From the NCBI GenBank assembly GCA_963678705.1, contig OY783216.1, positions 9,424,001 through 9,488,000 on the forward strand: a stretch of 64,000 bases of DNA, given 5' to 3'. This stretch comes from Panorpa germanica. Its lineage: Eukaryota; Arthropoda; Insecta; Mecoptera; Panorpidae. A model generated the notes under the pieces. It was given only the letters and a program-made list of their open reading frames with translations, made no database searches and had not been told where the DNA came from. Of the stretch, positions 1 through 13,442 are shown piece after piece (position 1 is the stretch's first letter; the number at the start of each line of letters is the position of its first letter). The position numbers were made by a program, and so were the translations under genes.

Positions 1-89
1 TCATAATGTTATATAATTAAATTAGATAAACCTCCAATTATATTCCATTATGTAAGAAGAAGAACAGTATGAAATTACAGATGGCACGT

Positions 90-310
90 CGAGAATTAGG
101 GAAATATGTTTCGTTCCTGCAACGGGCTGTGTTATTTGTAGCTGTAAGTGTTCCGACGCGATGTCCTAGAGCCCTACATAATGAAGGACCTAGCGGAACT
201 ACAAACCCAGTGCCTTGGTAAAATTCCGCTGTGGAACAGCGCTAGTGCTGCCGCTGACAGTAAGTGGGAGAGTAGGACATTGTGCCAGACAAAAAGTGAA
301 AACCAGTGAA
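90..310 (+). other. GC-richer island with short ORF and strong donor-like site
   Basis: This patch is clearly less AT-rich than its surroundings. An ATG at 181 opens a 42-codon frame ending at TGA 307-309 that includes an Ala-rich stretch (S-A-S-A-A-A-D). A consensus donor GTAAGT lies at 260-265, which would cut the frame after 26 complete codons. It could be a small host exon or a relic of a repeat. I recognise no domain. Confidence 0.25.
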
Positions 311-689
311 TGGCTTAGAGCAAGTAGAAAAAGTTACTAGTTTCTTTTTGAAGTTTTATGGTAATTTTAGAGAAAAGTTTCACGAAAGTTAATTGATAAA
401 AAGTTAAGTATGCAGCTAAACTATTGAAAGTCGACTATTTTCAATGACATTTAACATTTTGTAACTGTAGTCGTGTTCTAGAACGTGTTCTTTTAAACTT
501 GGAGTATTTATTCATTGCATAATCCATGCATGCTACTTTAATTTTTAGAGCAGTCGTGATCAACCTACATAAAGACCCCCCTAAGCCAAGTAAGGCCTGT
601 CGCACACTGCAAGCGTATTTAAGCGAATTTTAACCTACAACGCTAAACCTATCCCTATCTTGTAAATGCAATCATCCGGCTCTGATTGG

Positions 690-1225
690 AAGGGAACAGT
701 GGTGTATCGATAAAAAATAAATAGTCCAAGATCCCAGGACCGACAGGCATCACTTATTTTCTAATGAACAAAATGTGTAAGATTGAGTAGTGTTAATATG
801 TACAATGATCGTATCTTGACCAGGGGGCCATTTTCCAGGTATCATGTAATCAAGATTTATGTCTCACTCACTCTCATGCGTACGGATAATGCTCTCTTGC
901 TCCTACTTATAGCGGAATTAAAATTATGTCTAGGGGATGTTTGGCCCTTGGATCGGTCTGTCCTCTTGTAAAACGTTTGAAAACAGTTGCCTCGCTAACA
1001 TATATAAAAATGGACCATCAGTCTATTTTTTTGTCTGGAAGGTAATATAAGGTATTACAAGACAACTGTTTTAAAACGTTTTGCAAGAGGACAGATTGAT
1101 CCAAGAGACCAAATATCCCCTACACCCAATTTTAATTCCGCTATGAGTACGAGCGAGAGAGCATTATCCGCATACGATCATTGTGCATACTAACACTACT
1201 CAATCTTACACATTTTGTTCCACCG
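690..1225. mobile_element. Long inverted-repeat element, family G copy 1
   Basis: The left arm (about 767-989) and right arm (about 1063-1219) are reverse complements, both ending in AACAAAATGTGTAAGATTGA and both containing TAGCGGAATTAAAATT. The left arm holds an extra segment of roughly 60 bases (about 818-880) that the right arm lacks. The same segment is present in the 62-kb copy, so the right arm here appears deleted. A 62-codon open frame in the left arm is a by-product of the repeat. Confidence 0.75.
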
Positions 1226-2288
1226 TAGAAGCTGCTCTGTGTTATTTTTACACATACTAAAATATTAATAACAATTGTAAATAGTATATATTATTGTTTT
1301 GTAACAAATTAAACATATCAGCGGTAAAATTAACGTCACTTAGTTGTATAAAAGTTTATATTTGAATTTATTATTAGTATGTAATTAGTTTTGCAAATTT
1401 AGGATAAAATTAGAGAGCAGAAAGTTTCTTATCTTGTTAACAAAGTTAAAGTTTCTTGTTTCATTCATTTAGAAACATGGAATTCTATCAATAGATATCT
1501 ATTATTAGCATTAAGTGAGAATTAGTCTGTAGCCTCGGGTATTAACGAACATATTTTTGATATAACTTACTCACAACCCAGCAACAAATTTACATAATGT
1601 TAAAGTTTAATAGAGGTTAAAATCGATCAAAAATTCATTGTAGATTTCGTTTGAAAAATGATGAATAAAATTCAAATTTCATAGATTAACCTTTATATGG
1701 GGATTAAATAGGGGATGGGGATGTGGACTAACTTATAAACCCTTTTAAATGATTTTTAAACTTACATACCAATATTGACCGTACCCTCCTCTTTGACTGT
1801 TATTGAATATAGGTATATATCTTATTAATATCGAATAGAAAAAGATAGAAGTTTCAAGTTACGAATATTGTTTTCTCTTATAGCTTAGAAATACCACATG
1901 ACTCAATAAGTTCATAGGATGACATATTGATTAGCTCATATGATTTTTAGATAGCAGTAACCTTCAAACGATAAGTGTCAAAATTGTCTGATATTCTGAG
2001 CATTAGTTTAAAAGTTACAGTGATTTTAGAGAAGCTACTTTCGTAATTTTCAAAACAATGGAAAAATTTGAATTTGCTGTGTTGATAAAGTGGTTTTTAA
2101 TGGAAAAAAATATCAAGTTCGAACAGCTGGCTGTTACTTTGCTCGAACGTTTTAAATTAAAACGTGTTTTTGTTCGCCATAGGCCAATATATAATACTTG
2201 GTTCAATTAGGATTAGATTTAATTGATTTTGCGTGTGAATTAAAAAAAAAACTGTAGTTTCAGATAGGCAGTTTCAGTGATGTGTTCA

Positions 2289-2716
2289 GTGATAATGTTT
2301 TTAGATGACACAGTTAATATATAATTATTTCCATAATTACTACATGATAAAATAACATTTAAAGAATATTTTGTGAAATTTTCATAAATAAATATCAACA
2401 AAAGGGGCACTGACAGCGAATCTCCGCAGACGTCACAAAAAAGTAACATTGCAGTGCTACTTATAACTCATCACTGGATTTTCTGAAATCGAAAAACCAT
2501 AATAATGCCATTAGTTGATAAGTCTCTGCAGGTTATTTTAAAATACGTTAAAATAAAAAAAAAACCGAATGCGTTTAACGAAACTAGACCAGAGAGATGA
2601 AGATTTAAAACTCTATATCTCCGACAGTTTTACTCCAATCGACTTCAAATTGTACGTTGTATGTTGTACAATAATATAAATAAATTTAAAAAAATGAAAC
2701 TTTAACCCCCCCCCCT
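2289..2716 (+). mobile_element. Repeat family A, copy 1 (internally deleted)
   Basis: Shares with the copies at 12803, 43478 and 60002 the ordered blocks GACACAGTTAATATATAATT, TCTCCGCAGACGTCAC, CTCATCACTGGATT, GTTGATAAGTCTCTGCAGGT and TATATCTCCGACAGTTTTAC. The middle block (about 270 bases, the GTCGAG to CGGCATTTATG stretch) is missing here. It ends in a C run (2706-2715), and other copies end similarly. Confidence 0.75.
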
Positions 2717-3269
2717 CTATTTCTACGTTAGATATATATTTCTTGTTGACTAATTGTCTAATTATAATTAGAAAATAAAAAGAAAGGTCTGTATTACCAC
2801 CCATAAATAATATTACTCTTACAATATTAAATAATTTAAAAGCACAAAACTAATTTATTAACAAAGTTATAATATTCTTTAATAAATAACCACAAGACGT
2901 CTAACATTATTTTACTTATAGCTAATATAAGCATACATAAAAAAGGAATAATAAATAATACTTAATAGATATAAAGAGAAGCTCTAATTTAATTTGCATA
3001 TAAAATTATAAAAGAATGTTATAAAAATAGTAAAGAGGTTATATGCAGAATTACTGTGAAGAACATTAAACAGAAACTTCTGAAGTTTTCCTTCTGATGT
3101 TTATGTAATTTAGATCATTAAATTCAAGAGTAGTGTTAGAACAATCAAATTGCCGGTCAAATTGTTAAGTAGGCGTGCAACGCGGGATATTTAATAAATT
3201 GTAATCGTGATCCAGTTTGTTCACTTTTGTAGCTACTTCAAATATTGAAACTAAACTTTTACAAGCTAA

Positions 3270-3408
3270 GAAGGCTGAATCGAATGAGAATGTAACTGTG
3301 TTGTGAATGAGAGAACGCACGTGTATACGAGTGAAAAACGCACACGACACGAATGAAACTAAACTGATTTGAAATTGGTTTTGAGCGACTGTGTTGCTAG
3401 GTCACAAC
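3270..3408 (+). repeat. Interspersed repeat family F, copy 1
   Basis: Matches the reverse complement of 42655-42785, including a GAGAGAACGCAC-like block, CACGA...GAAACTAAACTGATTTG and TTGGTTTTGAGCGACT. The matching region on the minus strand at 42 kb sits beside a short open frame. No termini were identified. Confidence 0.55.
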
Positions 3409-3462
3409 GATGAAACAAAGCACACATTATTGCACATATGTTATAAACATGTTAGTTTACAT

Positions 3463-3530
3463 AAGGGAATATTTCCGTAGGTTGAGCAAGACTGCTCCTT
3501 CGAACATCCTTATGGGACCCAAATTTTATG
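3463..3530 (+). repeat. Short interspersed repeat family L, copy 1
   Basis: The text AATATTTCCGTAGGTTGAGC and GACTGCTCCTTCGAACATCC recurs with changes at 15112-15178 and more weakly near 26840-26880. This is a fragment of an unidentified repeat. Confidence 0.45.
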
Positions 3531-6500
3531 AAATATATTTGTGAAAACTTTGGATTTTGTTGGGCCTAAAAACAAAATTTATTCGTGTATGCAAATTTAC
3601 GCAAATTCGACTGGAAGCGATATTTTGTTAGTCTCACACAGCGCGTAACTTCGCGGTGTGTTACTGTATTCAAATTAATATAAATTATCTTCAAATTTTC
3701 CCATTATGTACTCCGTGGGGGGTAGTTTACCGTACTTAGCCAATCCCCGGCCTAGAATAACTCTAAAACCATTAAAAGGGCTGTACAGATCTAATATTAC
3801 GTCTTCTTTAAGCACAAACTTTGGCAACACCAAGTAAATTCGAACGAACAATATGAGAGCTAATAGAAAATATTAAAGAATGAATAACGCAGAAACGAGG
3901 TAAAAATTCACAGCGTTCTCTAACGGGCGTGAAAGAAGAAGTGATAGAAAAATGGTCGATGGTATGAATCAACATGAAATTTTAAAAAGTTCTTCAAATG
4001 AGATACAATAGTAAATAAATAATCAATGTGAAAGTAACAAAGTAAACCTAACAGAAAGTAAAGTGAAATTTAGAGGATCAGTATCAAAATTTTAAACCTA
4101 GAGTTCATAGTTATTCTTAAATGATAATTAAAAAAAACTATGGCTTAATTTCCCTATCATAATATTATAACTCTTAACTATGACCTTATTAACTATGTTT
4201 TTAGTGACCAGTCAAAGCTATGTAAAAAGTCAGTTACTTTTACCCAAAGTCCATAAAATAAGAGAATATTTCGATTACTGCTTAAGTGACCATCATTCTC
4301 CCATCTTCCCCTAATCAGATACAGTAAATGTGGATTATGTATACAATCCAGAGGGAAATTCAAAATAAAAAAAGATCATACTACAAGAAATGAATAAAGA
4401 GTTAAGCTATAGGTATTCTTTTGGTCATGTTGTCAAATTTATTATTACTTTTCATTGAATTAATATGAAATTTGACATTAATTATAAATATTTTTTTAAT
4501 TATTAAACTAAAAATAATTTTAACAGGCAAAATATTTAATTGGGAATTGAAAAATTTATTTTCAAATATACAGTCTCGATAAATGTTCATCTCTCTTATA
4601 TTTCGCATTACCGGAAGATAAACTTATTGCATTGGCGGTACGCCATGTGTCGCTATGCTGTAGTAAGCAGTGCAACATAGCCGCTAACAATTTGGTCAAT
4701 TACAGTTTGAACATGTCGCTGCATCAAGCGTAAACCACATCGATGTCCACGTGTCATTAGATCACGTGTCATAAATCTACGAACTCTAATCACTATGACT
4801 TTGTCTTGCTTCCGCGTAATTACAAGTGGATGATATTGAAGTATTGATGCAGAGGATGGGCAACTTGATATTACTACAATATATTACTGCAATGGGTTTG
4901 TGTCCTATGTCTTAATTTCTATAGGAGAATAAGTGTAAATAAATCGACTAACATTTGGCTCTTGGATAGTAGAGTACCTAGGACGGTTCTAGCTTAAAAT
5001 GAAGACTCTCTTAATACGCGATTAATACGTTACAGTTAATGAGTGAGTATACAGAAAGTATACTCAGCTATATAAATATAACAAAATTAAATAAATGAAT
5101 TAATTAAGTATACAAAAAATGAAGTAATCTATATTTCATATATATGAAAAACTTTGTAAGTGTATAAGGCGAAGGTAGAAGTCAAAAGGTAATTATAATA
5201 TCAAATAAGTTGGCATCTGTCATCGCTCAGGACTGGTTGGTGTAGGTGGATAAATTGTTTTAGATTATTTTCCAAAACATAATTCAGTTTACAAACTTAA
5301 GGGTTAACGGTGCGTTGGTGGTATATTTAAAGCCTAAGGGTATATATTATTTCCCAAAAATTATTTTGTTTAACATAAGTAAAAGGGGAACAAACACTGG
5401 GAATAGGCCTTTTTTAAGCGAGTACTATCACGGGTTTGGAAAGTAGAAAAGTGTAAAAAGTTTTTTGGTGAAAATAGTAAAATATTATATACAAAATAAA
5501 ATTAAAACAGTGAGTAGGAATGATACTTAACGCATCAACATATAGATTAATAAAACAACATATTCGGAATCTGTTTTCTCAATTTGTCAGAAAAAGTTTA
5601 TTTACCAGCTTTTCTACCTAAGCCGGCACTGACTAAAACAATATTATGAAAACAGAATTCAGTTTGACATTGAGTAATAAATTGTAGCACAGTTCTGTAA
5701 CCATAATTATTATCTAATGTGAAATTTTATTTACAGTACACAATAATTCTATTTTGATAATTTAAAACAAACCCGTCAAGTGAATGCATTTGATAATGAT
5801 AAGTGTTTATTCACATTTACATAATATTTTGCTAAATGTGAAAATATACTCGTAATATGTTATCTACTTATACCAGTTACATTTATTCAGTAAAAACAAA
5901 CAAATTTATGCGAGCAAATACAAATAATTCGGGTCTGTTTATTCACGAATCATTAAATCGGTTTTGAACAAATGCTAGAGCTATATGCGTTGCTAATATA
6001 CTAGATGTACATTTTACATCATAAATAATTTATGGCTAAAATGTACCATAGGTCTGTATCACAAAACTGTTGCTGTAGCCAGTGGTGGACCTTACAAAAA
6101 AAAAACCGATTCAAAGATCGCTATCCTTTATAATCTATTGGAAACTTACGTCAATTAAAATTAATAACTATTCCCATATTAGAAATAAAACCATATAACC
6201 ATATAACGAAAAAACATTATCAAAAATTTTAATCTGACCCTCAAAAACCCTGGAATTAATAATCAATATATATCCAGTTTGTAAGAGGCTGTATTATTCC
6301 ATATTAAACTAACGAGAAATTTGCAGTTTTAAAATGTATACCGAGTAATTATAATTCCAGAACCTAGTGCTACTGACACATCAAATATTTTTCGCTCACA
6401 GCTGTGTTTTTGTTTTGAAATATTTTCAAAGTTATTATATTTTAACGAATAGTTATGTTGTAAATAATAAATTTAGTTTCTATTGAAAGAGTTTTGTTTT

Positions 6501-8507
6501 TATTAATGCATAATGCACTTGCAAAGAATCAAAACATTGTATTTCAACTTTGGTTTGGGATTGTAGCCTGTTGGAATACACAAGTGGCTACAGAAACGAT
6601 TTGAAAAGAAAAGAAGTTTACTTGTATTGGTATCTACACAGAATAAAGAGGTACTTTGTTGCAGTAACCTGGCAAAGCCATTGTATACAGAAAGAAAACA
6701 AGTATAGAAGTGTATAATGTTAGAATTGATAACTACTTACATACTTCTGGAACGTCAAAATGTCGGAAAACAACACATGAATTTAACACAACACCTTTAT
6801 CAATCTAAAACACAATGCACTGTCTAAATAGAACTGACAACTGATATTTTATTTAAATGTATGTTTGGTAACCTATAAAACGTATTTTATTTATATTAAA
6901 ATCTCAAATACGTTTGTTTATATACACTTTTAATATTTAAATATATTTATATTGATTTAAATAATTGTATTATATTTAATACACTAAATATAGTAATTAC
7001 TATTTCAATCAAACACTACACAACATGTTGACAGATATCACAACCACAAGTGTCAAAAGTAATCTTTCTCAAGCAGTAACATTTTTCGTATGTTGGTACT
7101 ACATTGTTTCTACAATAAAAAAAAAAACTTCACACCTAAGCGTGGAAATAAATATACACTTTATGAGTCTAATTTCGAATTAAATAGAGTTTAATACACA
7201 TAACTTTATGTTTTATTATGTTTAGATACACTATCTTTGTAATTTAAAACATAGTTTGAGTTTTATGCTGCACTTTTAATAATTATTTTTAATTAAAACA
7301 ATTTCACTGACAGCCTACCGCACCAGCTAATGTCACATTATGAACTCTAATGAAGGATTGCATTTTATTTTGATGTGGACGCCACCTGTTGCGTTTAAAA
7401 TAATTGCAGGAGTTTCTTAGATGTATTTATAGGTTATTTTCTTTTATAGGATTTGACAACATGTATGGATTATACAGGAATAAATAAATGTTTTGTGGAC
7501 AGCTTTGTTTATGATTCTTATAATTTATGTATTAAAACATTTCAAGAGATAAATCACTGTTGTATTATTGCTGGTTCTGTAATACTCGTACTTGTCTTAT
7601 ACACAGATGGTCAAAACTATTAATAATAGTAAGAAACAAATGTGACTTTATAAAGAAGATGTAATAAACCTTTTCAACTTTACTTTTGTTGTCTGATATG
7701 GACATAAAATTACCTCTTAAGCACTAGCTTAGATGGATATGGTATTTGTTTTTAGACCTTAATGCTTATGAACGGACAACTCAGTATTAACAATACTCGT
7801 AATTTCAGTACACAGCGTAAATATTAGAGCGTAGATGTCAAGGTATACATCACAAGGGTCTCCGCTTGAAACAGTAAAACCACAAGACACAATATTAGAT
7901 AGAAATGAATTATAAAAACACAAATTGATATTAAAAGGAATAGAATTCGTTGTAAAAAAGTATTTCTCACTGAAAACAATTGCCAGCAGTTACTAGAAGA
8001 ATATATTACAGTATTTGCTTTATTATTTATCAAAATTTATTGTGAAAAATTCAGTTTATATTATGCACCCTCCTATGAAATAATAACGAGCTACCACTGA
8101 GCAATATTACTAAAAGTTTCGAACAAAATATATTGTTTTATTTCAACTCATACATATTTAAAACTAAGCAAGTCAGTTTGCTTGAAGAAGTAAGACAGTT
8201 GGTGGAATTATTGCAGAGAATAAATAACAGCAAATTTTGTATGAAACATTCATAACTTGTAAATAAACTACAAGCTATACTTATGATATGACATATATGC
8301 TGACAGTTTTGACGTTGCAGTTTCTAGAAGAGCTATAAATTATAAAATGAAACAGTGGAATTTCGTTGCACTTGGTACTTTCATATTGTAGTAATCAGGT
8401 AAATTATTGTGATATAAAGAGATTACCTTTTAATAATACAGAAGCAGAAAGCGTTTGCCTTAGCTAAGATAAAAGTAGTTATTACGTGGTACAGGTCTCA
8501 ATTACCT
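3531..8507. other. Long AT-rich non-coding stretch
   Basis: About 5 kb with no supported gene. It holds the right end of a family B TIR element near 5482-5535 (CAGTGAGTAGGAATGATACTTAA-type end) and a fragment at 4887-4920 resembling the family E terminus. Otherwise I see only simple A/T-rich text. Confidence 0.6.
5482..5535 (+). repeat. Family B TIR element, isolated right end
   Basis: TACAAAATAAAATTAAAAC followed by CAGTGAGTAGGAATGATACT and TAA matches the right ends at 28350-28402 and 57300-57354. No partner left end was found in the preceding 500 bases, so this is a truncated copy. Confidence 0.5.
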
Positions 8508-8580
8508 ACAATGGGCTTGTGTCCTCATTTTTTAATGGTCGATTTTTCAATTGTTAATTGAAATTGATGTTAATAAATGT
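8508..8580 (-). repeat. Family E MITE terminus fragment
   Basis: CAATGGGCTTGTGTCCTCAT and the following TTTTTAATGGTCGATTTTTC are the reverse complement of the right end of the element at 39128-39701. Only about 70 bases are preserved. Confidence 0.6.
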
Positions 8581-10159
8581 ATGATATTAAGTCCTCAATC
8601 ATATAAACCAACAGGCGCTTATTTTCCGACGTGCGTAATTGCAGTATGTTGAAATGAACTTGAATGGCAGTAATTAAAAATATCGATGTTGAAATAACAT
8701 GAATGTGGTTACACAGCTCCTCCCCCCGCCATCTATTATGTATAATTACTATCAATAGCTGTCGTATTACGAGTAAATATTCAATGGTGTCACAACAACT
8801 ACAAGTGATTGTGTTTTTAAATCAATTAAATTAACCACAATGTGGGTCACGGTTCACACCTATTTACGATAGAGAAATAAAATAACTGGGAGAAATGAAA
8901 AACAGGGCGGATAAAGAGGAAGGGAGGGAGAGAGAGATGTCTATTAACTTAAAACTTTTCTACTTAGTAAATTATAAGCGAATTACACGCAATCTAACAT
9001 GCCATTTACTTTTATATAACTTTAATCCGAGTAGAATTTTGTCATAGATGTTGTGAGGCCCTGATGAGGTTCTTGTCAGGCGTGCCTCACGTCCATTAAC
9101 CTTAGACGATTATTTATCGACATTTTCTGTATTAATAAAATGCAAAATAAGTCATGTACTTAAAGAGGCTATTATGGCCTAATGTTAACGGATGCACAAT
9201 CTCAAAAAAATTGATCGAATTGATTGTTTAGGACACTTTGGGATAAGCACCAGTCAAGCTCCCCAGAGGGGCCTAATTTCCTATTTCTTAGTTGAGCAAG
9301 CCTGATGAATACCCGATTAAAACCCTGTTAGACAAGTCCTAACAAGGCATGTCTTGGTAATGCCTGATCGGGACCTCGTGCAAATTATTATCTCTGGATA
9401 GAATTCCTTTAATTTTGAAAATTATTAAGTACTAATGAAAATAAATTCTTTTTGTCATAAGAAATGGCTCAAATAAAACAATGTTTGTGTGTTTTTCTCG
9501 GTTTTCACATCTTCTTTCTTTTTTTTTTTAATGTAATTTAATTGCCAAGCGATGTAGAAACCCCATTTAACTTTTTTGATAATTTTTATTCATGACTTTT
9601 ATATAAATAACTTCATCAATTGTATTTTCATTCTATTCGTATTTATATTTAAATTTCCTTAATTTAAACATTAAACATTAACTTATAAATAATTTGATGT
9701 CAATAAAATATACACTGTAAATGATTTTCTATTTAATTCTGTCTTTAAAATGCAATTTGCTTACAAGAAGAAAATAGACATTAAGAAAATAAAAACAATA
9801 GCATGTTATAGTGACGACATACGTGTTATTACATACGCTTATAGGGTGTATCAATAAGAGATGACTGGTTTCTTTTCTTAATAAAACGTAAAGTAATGAA
9901 AATATTTATAATTTGATAAATGTGATGTAAAACTAATACATGGCAAATATTTATGACAGATAATAACATCATCTAAATAGCTCTTTGGCTTCTCTGACAG
10001 ACTATTATTCATTTGGTTATATTTTGCATAACGATTACAAGTATGTATTGGTACAACGTTATCAAAGTGTAGACCATGGGCTTGAGAACCGGGATAAAAA
10101 ATTAACATTTATGGATAATTAATTATAAATAATTTATATATTTTATTAATTTGTAGATA
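8581..10159. other. Non-coding stretch, nothing recognised
   Basis: AT-rich. A slightly GC-richer block at about 9050-9380 (GATGAGGTTCTTGTCAGGCG, then GGCATGTCTTGGTAATGCC) may be a degraded repeat, but I found no second copy. No supported coding frame. Confidence 0.5.
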
Positions 10160-10425
10160 TTGTTGACACTAACACTGTTTAACAAAAAATTTCAATTAAA
10201 TAAACAAACTTTTAAGTATAAAACCTTCCTTTGTTGGATGATTCGTGCAGCAGTGCATAACATGTGGATCAAGTGTGTGGTGGGGGTAGAAAAATACCTT
10301 TTGACGCGGGTAAAAAGACCGACGACAGCCTTAACTTCGTATAACGTGAACGTTGGATACACTTAGTTTCAGCATCGACCACACAATGCGTCCAACGTTG
10401 CATCATCGTTTGGTAGCGCATACAA
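10160..10425 (+). mobile_element. PIF/Harbinger-like MITE, family D copy 1 (degraded ends)
   Basis: Shares GACACTAACACTGTTTAAC, AGTATAAAACCTTCCTTTG, GATTCGTGCAGCAGTGCATA and GGATCAAGTGTGTGGTGGGG with the copies at 31671, 37763 and 50533. The right end ATCGTTTGG plus TAGCGC is a mutated version of the intact terminus at 50 kb. A 68-codon open frame here is conserved only because the repeat is. Confidence 0.7.
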
Positions 10426-11095
10426 CAGTTCAAAAGTAGGCGGCGACACTTGTTCATTTTGTACTGTCTTCACTTACAAGTAGATTGTGAATAGCTATAA
10501 TCTAATTAAATAAAATCATCACGTTACAGATTCTAATTTGTAATGATCATTTCTTTGAATTCATACTACAATTGTAAAATGGGAGAAAACTCAAGTGAAA
10601 GTTTTCAATGAAATTCAATTTAAACGTAAAAGCTAAACATATGTGTTTAGTAGATTTGTTTTGAGATATTTACTAAAACAAAGTGGCATTAAATACTGGG
10701 GTTCCTAAATTTCAACATGAAAAGTAGAGTAACTGTCAGAAGACAGCCTGAGGGAGAACAAAATTACATAACTACGCAACAGTATAATCCAGCATACATT
10801 CCAGCCACATGTGCTGCCTCTGCTACTGTGTGTGTGAACTCTGAACTATTCTGAATATGTCATGTGCATGTCATCTAAAACAACAAACATTAAGAATGCA
10901 GATTCCACGTTTCAAAATATTGTTTAAACCATTGTTTGTTTTGCATTGAATGAATTCAATTCTATTCAAAATAACCATAGGTTTGCTTTGACTTATTCCA
11001 CCTTCTTGCCGTAAAAATATCAGATTCATTAAGACAAAATAGAAAACTTATTAATAAGCAGTTAATTTAAATTGCTATTATTATTAGCTATATTT

Positions 11096-11408
11096 ATTAG
11101 CTATATTTCGCACGGAGCTGAAAGTTGGTACAGACCTTGGGAACATTATTACAAATAAAATACTAAAAGTTCACAACGATCGCACATCTGCGAAAAAAGT
11201 TATTCAAGATCAAAGGTCAACAAAAATGGTTTTTCCAATTTTTACGAAAAATAGTAAGTTTTATCATAAAAATTGATTAGACCAAAGTTGTAGATCATGA
11301 AATTATCTACAAAAATTGTTCTTATACTTTTTTTTCTAAGAATCACCATTCCTGAGATATTGCGATTCTAATTCACCAACTTTCAGCTCTATGCGAATTA
11401 TAGCTAAT
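11096..11408. mobile_element. MITE with 33-bp terminal inverted repeats
   Basis: Positions 11096-11128 and 11376-11408 are inverted copies matching at 30 of 33 bases; each outer end reads ATTAGCTATA and each inner end GAGCTGAAAGTTGG. The 313-bp body is AT-rich and non-coding. The left flank also carries a partial ATTAGCTATATTT duplicate. Confidence 0.8.
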
Positions 11409-12031
11409 GTACCCCTATTTTATTGTTTATTTTGACCGGGTTAAAATATGTATTAATATCCTGTATACGGTGATATTTTAACATCATGTGATCGACTGTT
11501 CCCTCCTCCTCTTCAAAAGTATAATTAGGAGCCTACAATATGTTTACCATCTACAGATGTTAAAGATCTTTACAGTGTCTTGATCTTCATCGGCAAATTG
11601 CAAAGAGGGTTCTTTATAATAAGCTTTTTCTAATATAACATTTCAGAATGTAAATTCTTTATAAAGTACCTATCAGTAAAATGTTATGATGGGTTCATAC
11701 AAGTATTCTATATAAAAGAATGACGTACAAAATGACTGTTGAGCTCCAACGGATATACGAGTAAAAAGAGAAGCTGTAATTTATAAATTGTCAAGTAGAC
11801 AAGCATCATTAAAACATATTTTATTCATGAGATTTTTAAATTACATTTTTATCTTACATATTTTGAAACAACCGCATTTGGTTAAAAGAGAAATAGTCTA
11901 TTTTCTAAACGTTTTAGAGAATATTTAGTCTAGTAAATCGGGCAAAGAACTGTGCATTTATTCATTATGTAATCAAGATATAAATTCAAAATTTCGGGGC
12001 GGTGGATAAGTATGTAATCAGTTTTTTTTTG

Positions 12032-12354
12032 TTTATCTTGAAAACTACAACTCTCACAAAAATTTTGTGAAGTACTTTTTTGTAGGTAATAATATTATCT
12101 ACAACTTCTATTAATTACATTTGGTTGTAAATTTTCTAATAAAAAAGTTATACGCAAAAATAATTCTAATTAATTATTATGATCTAAAGAATAGTACAAT
12201 GCGTCAATTAATTTGAGATTTACTTTTGTTTATAACTTTTTTATTATAAAAGTTGCAGTAAAAAGTTATTAGTGAAAGTTGTAAATAAGATCAATATCTA
12301 CAAAAAAGTATATGACAAAATTTTGGTGACGGTTATAGTTTTCCTGATAAATAA
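12032..12354. mobile_element. Foldback palindrome of about 320 bp
   Basis: Almost the whole segment folds on itself. The outer blocks TTTATCTTGAAAACTACAAC and CAAAATTTTGTCATATACTT-type text pair, and so do inner blocks around TAATAAAAAAGTTATA. Arms are roughly 145 bases with a loop of about 35 bases centred near 12195. It is non-coding and typical of foldback MITEs. A strong RNA hairpin would form if transcribed. Confidence 0.75.
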
Positions 12355-12802
12355 TGCGGTAAATAAAATGATAAAAATAAAATAAAACGGTATAGGTGAA
12401 AGTGTTTTTCAAATAAATTTTACCATGGTGCTATTACGGGTATATACATATATGAAGGTTTGTGTTCAGTTATTTTGAAAGGAGCAGGTGGCCCTACAGG
12501 GCTAATGAGACAAGTAAGCTTGTATATAAATTTGCTAGAAAGGTGAACTTGTAAATCAATGAGGTAAAAAACCAAACATACCGATAACTTACAAATAATT
12601 ACTCCTCATATAAAATATAAGCTTAGTGCAAATACCAACTTGCTACTAATAATAGCTTCCTAATTTATTGACCCTAAACAATTTATTGAATTAATTGTAG
12701 TTAGCACACCGAAATTATAGTTGGTATAATTAGTGTTGCTATAAAATAGACAAACACTCTGTTTTAAACCACTATAATCTATTATTAAGGGGGGATAAGA
12801 TA

Positions 12803-13442
12803 AAAAAGAAGCATATTTTCGATGATGTTTTTTGACGACACAATTAATATATAATTATTTCTATAATTACTACATGATAAAATGACATTTAAAGAATACT
12901 TTGTGAAAGAAATATTAAGAAATGACAGACGTCACAAAAAAAAGTAACATTGCTGTGTCACTCATAACTCATCACTGGATTATTCGAAATCGAAAAATCA
13001 AAATGATTTCATTAGTTGATAAGTTTCTGCAGGTAACAGTGTCGAGTTTTCCTCTTTTATTGATTTTTCAATTTTTTACAGCACTTGAAAGTCAAAATAC
13101 TGATTTTTCATGAAAAAAATCAGAAACTTTGTTATTTTAAAATACGTTAAAATTAAAAAATTAAAAAAAAACTCGACAGCGTTACCTCGGCATTTATGTA
13201 AAGAAAGATTGTGCAAAATTTCAAAAGAATCGGTCCAGTAGATTTTGAGCTAGAGAGGGCAACGACTGAAAAAGCTATGTGTGAGAAACCGCATTTAAAA
13301 GTTTCAAAGTAACACGAAAGCAGACTAGAGAGGTGAAGACTTAAAGCTCTATATCTCCGACAGTTTTACTCCAATTGACTTCAAATTTTTACACAATAAG
13401 CTTAATATGTTGTACAATAATCTAATATAGGGCCTCCCCCCT
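12803..13442 (+). mobile_element. Repeat family A, copy 2 (most complete single-orientation copy)
   Basis: Runs from AAGCATATTTTCG through TCTGCAGGTAACAGTGTCGA, TCGACAGCGTTACCTCGGCA, GGTCCAGTAGATTTTGAGC and TATATCTCCGACAGTTTTAC to a short C run. Block order is identical in the 43-kb and 60-kb copies. It starts with a CGATAAAAAAAGCAT-like terminus in the best copies. Open frames here are accidental. No transposase was seen, so it is non-autonomous. Confidence 0.8.

Noticed and set aside
783..971. 62-codon ORF at the left edge
   Set aside because: Within an inverted-repeat arm of family G; a by-product of the repeat.
12922..13113. 63-codon ORF
   Set aside because: Lies wholly inside repeat family A and is not preserved in the other copies.
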